Below, in pieces: positions 34,143-46,400 of a stretch of 64,000 nucleotides of DNA. Position 1 is the stretch's first letter; each line of letters opens with the position of its first letter. The translations under genes and the position numbers were made by a program. The notes under the pieces are model-generated. The model was given only the letters and a program-made list of their open reading frames with translations, searched no databases and was not told the origin of the DNA. Origin of the DNA: Paraphysomonas bandaiensis (lineage: Eukaryota > Chrysophyceae); the NCBI GenBank assembly GCA_965644295.1, contig CBFFRP010000399.1, positions 151,531 through 215,530 of the forward strand, in the 5' to 3' direction.

Positions 34143-37100
34143 CTACAAGTCTTCAATAAAAACTAAACCCGCACTGCAGAGCACCCTCAAAACTCTAAGT
34201 CGAAACTCTGTCGAAACCGAACGAGTACTGCTACTTCCTTCTGAAAGAAATGATCCACGCTCGCATAAAGTCGTTATTTTCTCCTGGGCTGGAGTGTCAC
34301 CGCTACTCCAAACAACATATTCTTCTTCAACAGTGTTTGCAGCAAACAGCTGAGTGATAGAGGCTGACATTGACGTACTCCTTTTGCGACGAGATTCCAT
34401 ATCTTCAGCGTTCACCTTGCACTCATACTCGCTCATGCGCTCGGCCACCACATTATGACACAGACTCATCATCGGAAGCCCCACCATAACTAACACTGCC
34501 GCGGCAGTACATACCGCCCAGGTACTCTAAATATTACGTTACACAACAACGTCACATATAGCATGCACATACCGTCTTCATCGTAGCAACCACGTCAAAG
34601 CATTTATCGTCACCATGTAGCTCCTCGTCCATATACTCCTTCAGAATTTTATTGATTGCATCACAATCATCGCCAACCAAAAACTTTGCAAACTGTCTTA
34701 TCTCCAGCATCGCGGCAATAACCGACAAGACGAACACGTCTAGAGCATTCCACGCATTTAGCATCTCCGCAACAACGATCATTCCTTTCTGAAAGGTCAA
34801 CGACAGCGGGGTGCACCACAAAAAGAGCAGTGCAACTAAAAATGCAATTGGCATAGCGAGTCCGAATAGAAAGTATGCCAACTGAATAAACCGCACCCCG
34901 AAATTATGGGGGATGCCAGACGCTGCAGGTAAGTTCGACCCTACACTGATCAAACTATACGAATCTGTCGGGTCACTCATCAAGTATCCCGTTAGCCCGC
35001 GGAATTCAAACTGAATTGTGTTCAATATAGCACCAGTCAGCACAAGAGCAATGCCAATCACAATAACCGAACCAACAGTCAGCTTCCCTGCATTTGTGAA
35101 ACCAACTTTCTTGTAAATAGACGAACTGCTAGAGTCGGCACCATCTTCACTGGTCACAATCTCAACCGTATGTATGTGGTTCATGAGTGCCACTTTCATG
35201 GTGTCGTCATTCTCGAGTGGGGTTGGACTCTCTGACACTATTCTGTGGCACGCTAGTGCGAAATGGCCGATTGCCAAGCTCCCCATTGTTGCCAGCAGAA
35301 ACGCATAAAAGCTCCAGTGGGGAACCACAGTCATTGTCAATTTTATGCCAGGCGCAATAGAAAAATGGAAGTGAAAAGCAACCATCTAGTAAAGAAGGAG
35401 TGAAACAATATACACACACTGCACTCTAACTTACCATTAGAACCATAACAAAAGTATCGACTAGAGACCACTTTCCGAGTATGTCTAGCCAAATGAGAAC
35501 ATTGTCTCGAGTAGGGAGAGACACAACTGATGTAGGAACAAACCACATAACAAGCATCGCAAAGAGCTTAATGAATGGCCATGCCCCAGTAAAGAATGCA
35601 ATGATAACAGCCAGGAAATACGTGCCGGCTTCCCACCTACGCAACATACACATGACTTGACAGAAAAATGTATACTTTTATGCTTACATCTCTCTCACTG
35701 TGTTGCCCAGTCCAAATTCAAAAACGGGATCCGGGGTTATCACTTGGTTTCCCATGTCGATCTCAACCATCACAGAAGACGCCGGATGCATATCTGACAC
35801 CATGAATAGGAAAAATATTGATACAATAATAATCGGCACTGAAATCCGGACAAAGAGAGAAAGTGAATCCTGGGCAACGAGTGCATCATATCCGCATGTC
35901 CCTTCGTCATACCCCATCATAATATTGACATATTTGTTTATCCACGCATTGCTCATCACTTTGCATTCTCCACTCGTCGCAGTCTCCACTGTATCGATAT
36001 CCACTGACCCAGATACCGGGACATAGTTCATCTTCATATCATCCACATGTGTAGGAATTCTGAAATTATAAAACGTCCGGACAAGTAGGTATACAGCTAC
36101 AACACATACAACAATAAGGGTGGCCATTTTCCATTGCCAGGAAAAGCTGAACTTGTTATCTTTCGTACTGCTGCCATCAGTGGACGGCTGATATGTGCCA
36201 TCACACATATCTTTCGAGGAAACCAGTCTCGAACTGATTTTATTATTTATTGCCTCGATCGCTTCCGGCGATTGCAAGGAGTCTAAGATTTTCTCTACTA
36301 ATTGCAATATGTCTACCTCAGAAGTGCCTTCTATGAAATAAAAGTTTACACCACTGACAGACAAATCTAGTCCAGCGATTGACATGTGGTCAATTGCCGA
36401 CGCTACACAGCCATCCGTATGATAGTCTGCGAGCTTCATATTATGTATGGAGGTTAAGTCCATTTCCATCAGCACGTCAACAAACAGTTTCACATTCTCC
36501 ACTTCAACCACAACTTTTACATGCCGGCCATTCTCATACCCTTCTAATGTAATTGTCAAAGGTATACAGTCGCCGGAGTCAAGACAGCTACCAAGTAGCA
36601 TAGAATTTCCAAGATCATAGAGCTCACCCTCTACAGGATACACCAATGCGAAGTCTGAAAAAGAATTCAAGCCACCTACGGTCATGGTCCAGCCATAAAA
36701 TACAGGTGCATCTGTGGGAATTTGTACAACCACATCGCCAGTTCCGTCAGTGATGCAATTCATTAACTTGTTGACGCCATCAGACCCAAGAAGGGTATTC
36801 AACAGTGTGTCGACCTTCTCTATGAGGGTACTTTCACTCCAGACGATCCAGTCTACGCCACTATAGTTCCCGTGATGGGGACACGCATCAGCGTTGTTAA
36901 GATCATATGCTTGTATCATGGCAAGCAACTTCTCATTGATTTTCTCCTTCACAGGCCCCTGAGTGATGCCCTCAACCATTTCTGTAACCATTTCTGGAAA
37001 TCCAGACAGCAACAAACGAAACAAACTGTCGACCAGCTCCGCGGTTTCCAATTCAAGTGATGTTGCATTTCCACCAGAGACCTGCTGCACAGATAGATTC

Positions 37101-40100
37101 TCAACATTCATTGAAAGCACAAGCGAGGAGATATATAGCTCATCTAGTGCCGACATGATGCAAGGTAGATGCAAGATCTGATCACTGTACAAGTTATTTA
37201 GAATTGAGAGCCGTAGGGCAGTGACCATATCGAAAGCTAAAGTAGCATTTGACAGGCGAAGGTCGACAACTGCCTCTTGTTTATAGCCCTCCTCGGCTTC
37301 TTCAAGGAGAACTGCCAGTTGGAGATCCATAGAGGCCAGCTCGATTGATGAAGACAACGTAACTCCAGAATCAGGCGAAGGATCCAATAAAAATATGTCG
37401 CCGAATGTGTCAAGTCCAGATATCGTCAATGTCTCAAAAGTAAGAGTTGCGCTACCGATAGGTACAGTGGAGTCGATGCTAATCACAAACTCTCCAGATC
37501 CGTCTGTCATGAAATCGATCAGTGTATTGATGTTGTACCCATCAACTGGGGGGTTCTCTGCGTCCAGCATGCATTGGATTACCTTCCCTTCATTGACTTG
37601 AATTCCTGATATAATGTTGTGGACAGTGTTCAGAATTGTTTCATTCCAGTTAAGGTAGCCTGGCATAACAACTGGTGCAGGAGGGGCTCGCATGTCAATT
37701 ACATCCTCAATAGCGGGATCCACACGAGTCTTAAGAACTCTTGTCATCACCCTGCTGAGAAAAGGGTTCAACAGATCGCACAAAGCCCAGTAAACAGCAC
37801 TCTCCAACGCATCTTCCAAAGGAGGAGCTACTGCTTTATCCAGGATTGTTCCCAATACACCACCAGCGAATTTAATATCAAATTGCGTCCCACTCGTCTT
37901 ACATTCTTGCAGTTTCACCGACGCCGGCATAGGGGGATACTCCTCCGACACACTGCTGGCTCCAAAGGCAGCTTCCACTGACCCTGTAAAGTCAGTCATC
38001 GCAATGCTGACAGACCCTTCGTACGATAGCGAGTGTCCACCAACATTTGAGGCGTCGTCTTTAGACAAGGAGGCGGAGATGTTCCAATCAGCCCCACAGG
38101 TTATTGCAAACTCCTCGACCCCAAGGAGAATCGTCTGAGGGTCGGGATTCCCAGACTCCAACCCTACCAAGTCAATATCATAGCAGCTAAAGGCCTTAAT
38201 ACATATTTCGAGTTCACTATCCTTTATATCAAAACAGAGGTCATCCAAAGGTCCAATTACAATACTGTTAAGCGCACATTGCACAGGGCCGTCGCAGTCA
38301 TCAGCAGGCGATGGACTGTCGTCATCGCCCGGAAGAGGGGGCCACGAACCAGATTCACATGCTTCTGCAGACTCCGCTATCAGATTGACCAACGCAGCAT
38401 TGATGGCCGCGATAGACTCCTCTCCTGTGATTTTATTCAACAACTGCTCCACACCACTGGTGATGCCTTTAGACACCAACGGCCCTTTTGTCAGCTCCGC
38501 TTGCGTGATACTCATATCAAGGGACTCTATCGCTATCTCATCAAATGACGATAAAAAGCATCCCGAGTGGTTTCCACTGAAGATGAACAAATCAGCCACA
38601 CGAAGCTCTTTAACGGCATTAAGATCAAATTTCGTGAGGATAGACGTGGAAAACATGAAATTAAAGAAACTGGCGGTGAGACTTGCACTGGACGGGCTCT
38701 GTGCTGCATCCGAGTCACTCACAAGAGATATGCCCACAGGTGTACAGATTTGGGTTCTATCCTGTCCCTCACAGTAACCCAGCCCCACAGATGAATCCAA
38801 GGTGTACGGACTGTTTGGGTCCGATGAGGGTTTTAGGATCGTGAAATCGAAGAAGGAGTCCAAACCAAAAAGAGTGAGAGCAAAATCAGCAGCAGAGAGG
38901 GGAACTGTGACTGAACCTGTACCATCGGTAGCAGCATCGACGATGCTATTCACACCACTTGGCCCAATCATACTGTTCAGAAGGTACTCCAACCCCTGCA
39001 CAACAATGCTATCAGACCATACAATCCAGTCAGACTCATCATCATCTGTCTCCTTATGTGGAATGCAATTGTCTCCTGCAGACACTAGCAACTCGGACAG
39101 TTTATTGTTTAACAATGACTTCACAGGTCCTTGAGCAACTCCCGATATAAGGTCTGTCAGCAACTCCGGAAAACCTTCCACGCCTAATTCGATAATATTA
39201 TTAATGAGATCATCAATATCTTGCTCGAGGGAGTCTTCTGTAGCATCTTTCTGCACAAGAGTCATACTATCTATGTGGGTGTCCAGAATGAGAGATGTAA
39301 CGCTTAGGTAATCGGCCGTGGAAAGTAAACAAGAAAGATCGGCAATCTGATCCAGATACAGTTCCCCTAGTCTCTCAATGTTTACAGGCACTAACAGGTC
39401 CACTCCTATTGTGCTGTTGGACAGAACGAGGTCAAGAGCAAACGTCTCCCTCAGCTCTCCACCGCTGAGTGCTCCCTGATCAAGAACCACGTCCACAGTA
39501 ACGCTGAGAGAAATACTGAAGGAGTGTAAAGAGAATGCAGACCACACAGAATACGGGGAATAGGACGGAGAGGGTGGAGACGGAGTCAACAGAGAGATAT
39601 CATAAAACGAGTCTAGACCTGAAATATCGAGGTAATGCAGTGTCAGAGTTATATTGCCTAGCGGGCCAGAAGTAGGGTCCACAACAGGAAACGTGAGAGA
39701 TGTGTTGTGAAGATCAATATGAAAGGAACCAGTTCCATTCGTAATTGAGTCAACCAACTTGTTCAGGTAATCGTTTGCATGCTTTTCCTCAATATTCTCC
39801 ATGAGACCAGGTAAGGAGGTACTCCAATCAATGTATGTGTCAGCAGGGAGATCTGGTGGTGGGGTGGGGCCATGTGATACCATCTCGGCTAGGGCAGGGT
39901 CAATTGTGTGCACCAAAGCTTCAGTAGTTTTATTTGCAATGAGGGGCTCTCCAACCTCACATACGACAGTGTATACAGCCTTCTCCAATCCCTCTTCCAC
40001 TTTATTGGAAATGAGTTGCAATATTACCCCGACAAGACCTCCACTAAATTTTAGCTCGATATCTATGCTAGGAACAGTGCAGGTGGTGAACTCCAAAGAA

Positions 40101-40483
40101 ACCGGAAAGATATCTTCTTTTCCTACTACTGTCGTTGTCGCAATATCTGTGTTGGTGATAGCCGCTGATACATCACCATCAAGTTTACCATAAGTCCAGT
40201 GTCCGGAACAGGTCATTTCAATCCCCTTTGCCTCAGCATACACTGCATATGGAGGGATATAACTTGATTCCACACCTCTTATATCAATTCCTGAGCATAT
40301 TAAATCTGATACACAACATTCCTTCCCAACCATCTCAACACATATATCAGGAATCTGTATACTCGTTAATATCTGTTTCCCCCCATTAGACAAACGATAC
40401 CACTCTAATAATGAATGAGTATCATCTGCATATCCCTCTAATCCAAGTGCTAATAAGATAATATAAATAAATAGATTTGACAT
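34143..40483 (-). CDS. Gene B: TULIP ectodomain / PqiA-LetA-like membrane fusion, paralogue of gene A
   Basis: Four exons (40483-35688, 35636-35435, 35385-34573, 34526-34143) give about 2064 residues in the same order as gene A: signal peptide (YIILLALGLEGYA), two TULIP domains, four GL-x-x-F-x-D modules, a transmembrane helix (near WKMATLIVVCVVAVYLLV) and two PqiA/LetA-like modules with GKWSLVDTFVMVLM and WNALDVFVLSVIAAM. The first about 120 residues and everything after about residue 1260 are clearly diverged from gene A, while the region between is almost identical. It lacks the intron found at 18258-18310 in gene A; the coding sequence runs straight through the same junction (34708/34707). 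The C-terminal tail is shorter and differs from gene A. Role inferred as in gene A: lipid binding or transfer at a membrane. Confidence 0.8.
36708..40150 (-). repeat. Near-identical inverted repeat arm within gene B
   Basis: This is the counterpart of 12765-16211 in opposite orientation. Divergence outside the arm is much higher on both sides than inside it. Confidence 0.85.
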
Positions 40484-41008
40484 TAGTTTAATTCATAATA
40501 TAAGCATTAGAGATGTTCTTATTAAACTACCACACTTGGTAGATAATATGTAATGGTTTGGTAAGAAATTCCAACCATAACCTTTCCTATGACCGTATCA
40601 TGGGGTTAGTTTAACGTCATCTATGTCTCTGTGGCTGTGTACAGTAATTATGCGACGTAATCAGTATAATTGTGTTGCATATACACAGTATAGTGTATAT
40701 GTATGTGATGTATACATAGTGGGTGTAGGTACCATATACCACATACCATAGATATATGGACGTATATTGGTGAAAGAAGAAGACAGGAAGGTTCAGGAGA
40801 GGTGGAGAGCAACCGTAAATACGGATGGAATACATACACCATATACTGATCCGGGATGTGTATACGGATATCTGTCCGGTAACGGATGTAAGATAGTAGT
40901 CCAATGAGATGGTAACTTACATACTTAAGGAAACATTTTACAGTGCAGTTAATACAAGAAAGTATCATATATTATTACCCCAGTTACCCTTAGTTTATTC
41001 AAACAAGC
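40484..41008. other. Divergent promoter region (gene B / Rpn12)
   Basis: A 525-bp spacer containing a TATATGTATGTGATGTATAC tract near 40695-40714. No gene is supported; open minus-strand frames are low-complexity. Confidence 0.4.
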
Positions 41009-42053
41009 ATGGTGAATATTGTGGAGGTAGTACTAATCAATACAATGGGCTGTAGATACTCATTAGTTATGCAGGAGGCCAACCACTTCAAAGTGAATGT
41101 TATGAGTGGGAATTTAAGTGCCGCCGAGACACAACTACAAACCTTAAAGGTACTTTATTATAAAATATAATTATTTGTTTATAAATTCGCTTAAGGTTGC
41201 ACTGTTAGAGCTTGACTCCTTACCTCCAATGTCCCTAGAAACTCCGAATGCTGCAGCAGAGAGGACTCTAGCCAGAGACGTATATGAACACGCAGTTGTT
41301 CTTGCTATAAAAAACTCCGACAAGTTCAGCTTTCAGAGTTATATGTCTATATTGTCTCCGTACTATACTACGTTGAGGTTGGTGGTGTAAGTGGTAATGT
41401 GCTTACTTAATAGATTTTACGATGCAGCGGTTCTCTTCCTCCCTCCAATCTTGAATGCTCCATAGTAGGCTTACACCTCTTGTACCTTCTTGTAGAAAAT
41501 CAGCTTTCCGAGTTTCACAGCAAGGTCTGTAATATAAATAAAACGTAAATCATTCAATATGCACTTGTGCAGCTCGAACTTCTTACCGAGGAGCAGCTGG
41601 CGCACCCGGCCATAGCCTTCTGCACCCAGCTCGACCAACATCTGATGATGGGATCCTACGACCAGGCAAGGGTTTGCATATACCTCGAAATTTTGTGACT
41701 ATTCTAACCGATACATGACTACACAGGTTATGCAGGCAGCGGCTCATCCTCCTGTCGACCTCTATTCTCTCTTTTTAACGTCTCTCTCAGAGACGGTCAG
41801 AGTCAACATATGTGAATGTATTATGGTGGCTTATAAGACCCTCCCAATTGATGCTGCCAGAGAAATGCTCATGTTTAATTCTTGTGATGACACATTGAAC
41901 TTCTTGAGTTCGAAGTATCCCGAGCTAGAAGTTAATGGTGGAGTCTTAATAATGGGGTCGCAGAAGTCAGTGAAATCGACAGAAGAGAAGAAATCTCAAA
42001 AGCTCATACATCAGACCTTATCGTATGCTGCAGAATTAGAGCGAATTGTGTAG
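41009..42053 (+). CDS. RPN12: 26S proteasome regulatory subunit Rpn12 / PSMD8
   Basis: Six exons (41009-41026, 41075-41149, 41196-41377, 41428-41524, 41573-41665, 41727-42053) give about 263 residues, the family's usual size. Diagnostic segments are ALLELDSLPPM, TPNAAAERTLARDVYEHAVV, LHLLYLLVENQLSEFHSKLE, LMMGSYDQ, SETVRVNICECIMVAYKTL and the terminal LIHQTLSYAAELERIV, very like plant Rpn12. The protein is a PCI-domain subunit of the 19S lid. The exon 3 donor is ambiguous: 41378 gives family-typical spacing, whereas 41387 is a stronger GTAAGT site. Intron 1 (48 nt) is also in frame if retained. Intron 5 (41666-41726) starts with GC, not GT. It is divergent to gene B. Confidence 0.88.
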
Positions 42054-42456
42054 AAGACTTATAGATGAGTGAATTGTCTGTTTAGGACCGTTCTTAACGA
42101 GGTATTTCAGAAAAGGCTAAGCCTTACAGTTAAAATGTTAAAATAGGTCCCCAATGCTCAGTTGAATTAAATTAACTGTGAGAATAGTGTAAAGTCTAAC
42201 AAGTTATTTTATCCATTTTTTTCTTGAAGATCTACTGTCAGTTCGCTAACTTATATTGCATGAGTTGTAAATCTACTTCTCTTGTAATTATTCTAAAACC
42301 GCTAAGGTACATATTAATACGGGACATATTGAATATAAGATTATAGCAATGGTTAAGTAGCAGCTAAAATATTTATTCACAGCAAATGTACTTAATTTAT
42401 TAGGATAGATATATTAGTACCACTGCTACGTGTAAACAGAAATAGGAGTAGAGTCT
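42054..42456. other. Intergenic region, no feature seen
   Basis: An AT-rich spacer between the convergent 3' ends of Rpn12 and the Protein C10 homologue. Nothing supported. Confidence 0.4.
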
Positions 42457-42847
42457 TTACTGACCAGAGGCTTTCGCCATTAACATTTTAACCTTTTCTT
42501 GCATTTCCGGATCTTTCATGGCATGCATTTGTATTTGCATCGTACCATTCATTACAGCACCAGGCCCCTCAAATCCATACTTCTTCATGGTTTCGCCCTG
42601 TATTTCCTGCACCAGCGGTAGAAGGATCATCATCTTCTGGCCGGGCTCTAAGTTTTGGCAGCTCGCTATAGCGGCTTCCATCCTTTCCCTATTAGAGGGT
42701 ATTTCGAATGATGCTATCGCTTCATCGAGGGCCTCTATATGAGCCATTACCATATAAAAACACGTATCGAAATAGTGTACACACGTAGTTACCTTTGGCT
42801 TGCTCGTAAGTCAGTTGCGGAAATTGTTGGGGTGCAGTAGTAGCCAT
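42457..42847 (-). CDS. Protein C10 family (C12orf57-like), 110 aa
   Basis: Two exons (42847-42793, 42734-42457) with a 58-nt intron give a 110-residue protein beginning MATTAPQQFPQLTYEQAK and continuing EALDEAIASFEIPSNRERM. The layout matches Protein C10: an EQAK helix, a helix ending in a run of small residues, the LPLVQEIQGE helix, then MKKYGFEGPGAVM and a helical end. The family is small, helical and conserved in many eukaryotes; its biochemical role is poorly defined. Start and splice choice are well supported, because the intron junction restores the AKEAL helix. It is divergent to the C2/LRR giant. Confidence 0.8.
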
Positions 42848-43456
42848 ATCTATCTGATTCGGTAGAGTGGTTATCAGTAAGTAAGTCTAATTACAATTAT
42901 GTTGTTATATAAACTGCATATATAAGCATGTTGCCAACAAGCAACATTAAACACCATCTATTGGTAACAGAAATCCTGACTTTTTAGCTTCTGGAAGCTA
43001 AGAAGAAAAAAACTACTGTTTTCATTATGATAAAAACTTATTTGTACGTAAATGGTACTATTTGAGTACAAAAAACGGAATTTGGGATATTTAGTTTTCG
43101 ACTTTTGATGAAATTGTGGTTAGTGTTCATATTTTGAGGAAATATACGAAAACTCGGAATAATGGAATAAAAAGTTCCCAAAATCACATAAAAAAACACC
43201 TAAAAAGTGAGAACAGCCGTTTCCTGTGTGTGAAAGTCTCTTCACTTCCTTTATTTAAATATGAAATTAATTCATTCTCACTTCTATTAAGGAGTTCCTC
43301 ATTTATCACTATTTATTTGTTGATATGAGGCAGCTGTATGATGTGATATGGCATACTAGAATCACCTCTATGTTCATTAATTATTAGATCCTTTCTGTGG
43401 GGTATATATATATTAGTTATCTTATATAGAGACTAGTATAGACTTGTTTGCAGGAC
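42848..43456. other. Divergent promoter region (C10 / C2-LRR giant)
   Basis: A 609-bp AT-rich spacer without a supported gene. Unlike other divergent spacers here it lacks a clear CATA/TATG tract. TTGCAG just before 43454 resembles a splice acceptor, so an upstream non-coding or short coding exon of the giant gene is possible. Confidence 0.4.
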
Positions 43457-46400
43457 ATGACGAGTGGTAATGAAGCAAATGTAGAGGAGACGGTGGATAA
43501 ACTTGTTGGCTGTCTTGAATTATCAGTACTGGGTGCTGTTGGGCTCTCTCGAGTTAATCTAATTCGGAAACCCAATACATTTGTGGCAATTACTTTTAAC
43601 GGCGAGTTGATTGGCAAGACGTCAGTTGTTAACACCAGTCAAGACCCTGTTTGGAATGAAAGGTTTATTCTAAATATTCCTGCGGATAAAGATATCAGTA
43701 CTTGTGAATTAGAGATATATATTTATCACTCGAGGCCACCTGATCCCGCAGTTTTTCTTGGCTATAGAAAAATCACTGGAAGTGAGATCATATTTTTAGG
43801 TTCATTGGGAGATGAAGAAAATAAGTCAGAAGTAGATGTAAAGGAAGAAGAATCAGATGAAGACTCTGATGAGGAGGGATCGGTCAAGCATAATTCCGCC
43901 AAATTTGAGCTTCACTCTGAACCCATTCCTGGGAAGAAACAGAAGTCGCTAAATGGGAAGATCGTGTTGTGGGGACACTTTCATCCTCACCCGCCCCCAC
44001 CTCTTACTGTTGAAACTAACGAGGATGATGATATGGAAGACGCGAAAAACGAGGGAAAAGATAGTGACGATGATGATGGGTCAACCAAGGTGTTCAAGTC
44101 ATATCTGACATTGCATGTTCAGCTATTTGCTGCACGGGATATATCGAATGCCAACACGAAGGGGAGCATAAGTGGAAGTTCAAATCCGTTCGGAATTTTC
44201 AAAGTAAACGGTCACGAGTTGCAGCGTACGGCAGTCATAGGAAACACTTTATCTCCACACTGGCACAATGAATTCATTGAGATCAGATTCCCTGGGGATT
44301 TTGATATAATGAAATCTACTTTCGAATTTGAGCTCTGGCACTCCAATAATCCTCGGAAACTGAAGCGATCTCGGTTTCTTGGACAGGTGACTCTGCGCGC
44401 CGATGAGTACTGTGCTATGGCAGGTTGTGCGGTGGTAGACGTGATGTGCATGCTGCAGGAGGCCGTGCAGCTGATGCGGTCTTATGATTATCCGGGCGAT
44501 GTGTCGGGTTTCAGCACCCGGGCTTCCGCGGTTCTCACTGGCCGAAGATCGAATAGCAGACCAACATCACCCGAGAAATTTCTTCTAACGGCAGGGAACT
44601 CACCCGATGGACGTCCATCATCTGCACATATAGCACGCAACACGACAATGAACAACAGTAGACCGTCCTCTGCGCTGAGCAGTTCTAGACGACGACCCTC
44701 TCGACAGAGCAGCCGAGAGAGTACCGCAACCGACCAGTCTAAGCTAGTTAACATGGATATATTTGACAAAGGAATGCCGTTATGGTTAGACTTGAAGCCG
44801 TCATTGCAGCGTTCACAAGCTGAAAACAGCTGTGTTCAGGGCTCTCTGAAAGTGTGCTTTAACTTCAAACTGCCTCCCGATAAAATGACCGTGCAGCGTG
44901 GGGAAACCCCTGGTGTAAGTGTGGTTCCTACACGTGGCCTGAATGTTGTCCGACCCTGTCCAACCCGAGAAATGAAGCACCAGGCGTATGTTGTTGTTAA
45001 TATTCTCTCTATTAGGGGACAGATTATTAAAGAAGCAATGAAGCTGAAGCAGTTGACGAGCCAAACTGCAGGTTCCGTTGGTTCAGGATCAGGTTCACCT
45101 AGTAAGACGGCGGTTATGACAGCAGAAGCGACTGATTGCACCATTCCTCCAAAACTATTTTGTGTTCTGCGTGATATGTGTGGTGATACACTAGGGAAAA
45201 CGCTGCCCTTGGACAAGCAATTTTCACTTCGATGGGAAGAGGAGCGGTTTTGGGTGCCTTTTCCGAGTAGAAACTATGATCTCTATCCGGTTTTGTTTAC
45301 AGTGGAGGTATATTGTATTGATGGTTTGGGAGCAATCGTGAGCCTTGGGGTTTTGACTATAAGCGCGAACAATGTACTTGATACTATTTCAAATTCAAGT
45401 TCCTGTTTGGGAGAGGTTGGCGGAATCGGTCCATTTGGCGAGCTGCAGCCTGGATCTGGCAAACAGTGGTTTGATCTTGAGGCACCGTATTTTTCAGACA
45501 GTGATAATGAAAGCGAGGGCGGACAAACTGATACTAACACTGAGATTGACCGAATGGTACTTTCAACTGCCGACAATGCGGACAATCTTGGTCAGGTTGT
45601 GCGCTCGTCTACCGCTGAGGAGGCGGACAACACCCCCTTGCTTACACATGAAACACTTGGCAACACTGACACTCAAGTTTCTAACGAACCTTCTAACGAA
45701 AAGCAGCAGCTAGCACTGGCCATACCTTCAACAGACGTGTCATCAAAGAAAAGCTTGTCTAAGAAGAAGAGCATCAGACGTACTTCCACTATATTACGCG
45801 AGCGACGAGGAGCCATATCCGGGCTATTTAAGAAATTAGGGCCGCTAGGGTCGTTGGAGATCAAATATCAAGTTAGAACCACTCCTTTCGACAGTGATGA
45901 AGTAGCTGACGCTGCTTTCGAGGGCGAAGATGACATTGACGATGAGGTGTTTAGTATGCACTCCGAGTCGGAAGATTGCGGGAAGATTACTATTAAGATT
46001 GGTTCCTTGGACGGCCTTGGTCTAGACAAGTCCAAGCGAGCAGTGTGGGGGAAAAAAACTGCGAAGGCGTACTGTGTTGTGTGGTTCAATGGTGTGTGCG
46101 TAGGGCAAACAGCCTCTATAAAATTGAATGGAGATACAAGATGGGATGAGTCGTTTGAGTGTCACTTTTCCGGTGGTATGTCACGTGCAAATAGCCACAT
46201 CGAAATCGAAATGTTCAAGCAAACGGCGTGCAAAATTACTCCCTTCAATCCGTACGGTGTGGCGACCTATTCGGCTGGAGTTGTTGAGTTACTTGGAGAC
46301 GATTTACTAAAATTGTGCAGTGAAGATGATGACGGCGAAGAAGATAAGGAGGAAATGACATTTCCTTTGGTTGAATCGTGTCGTGCTTTTTCTGTTGACG

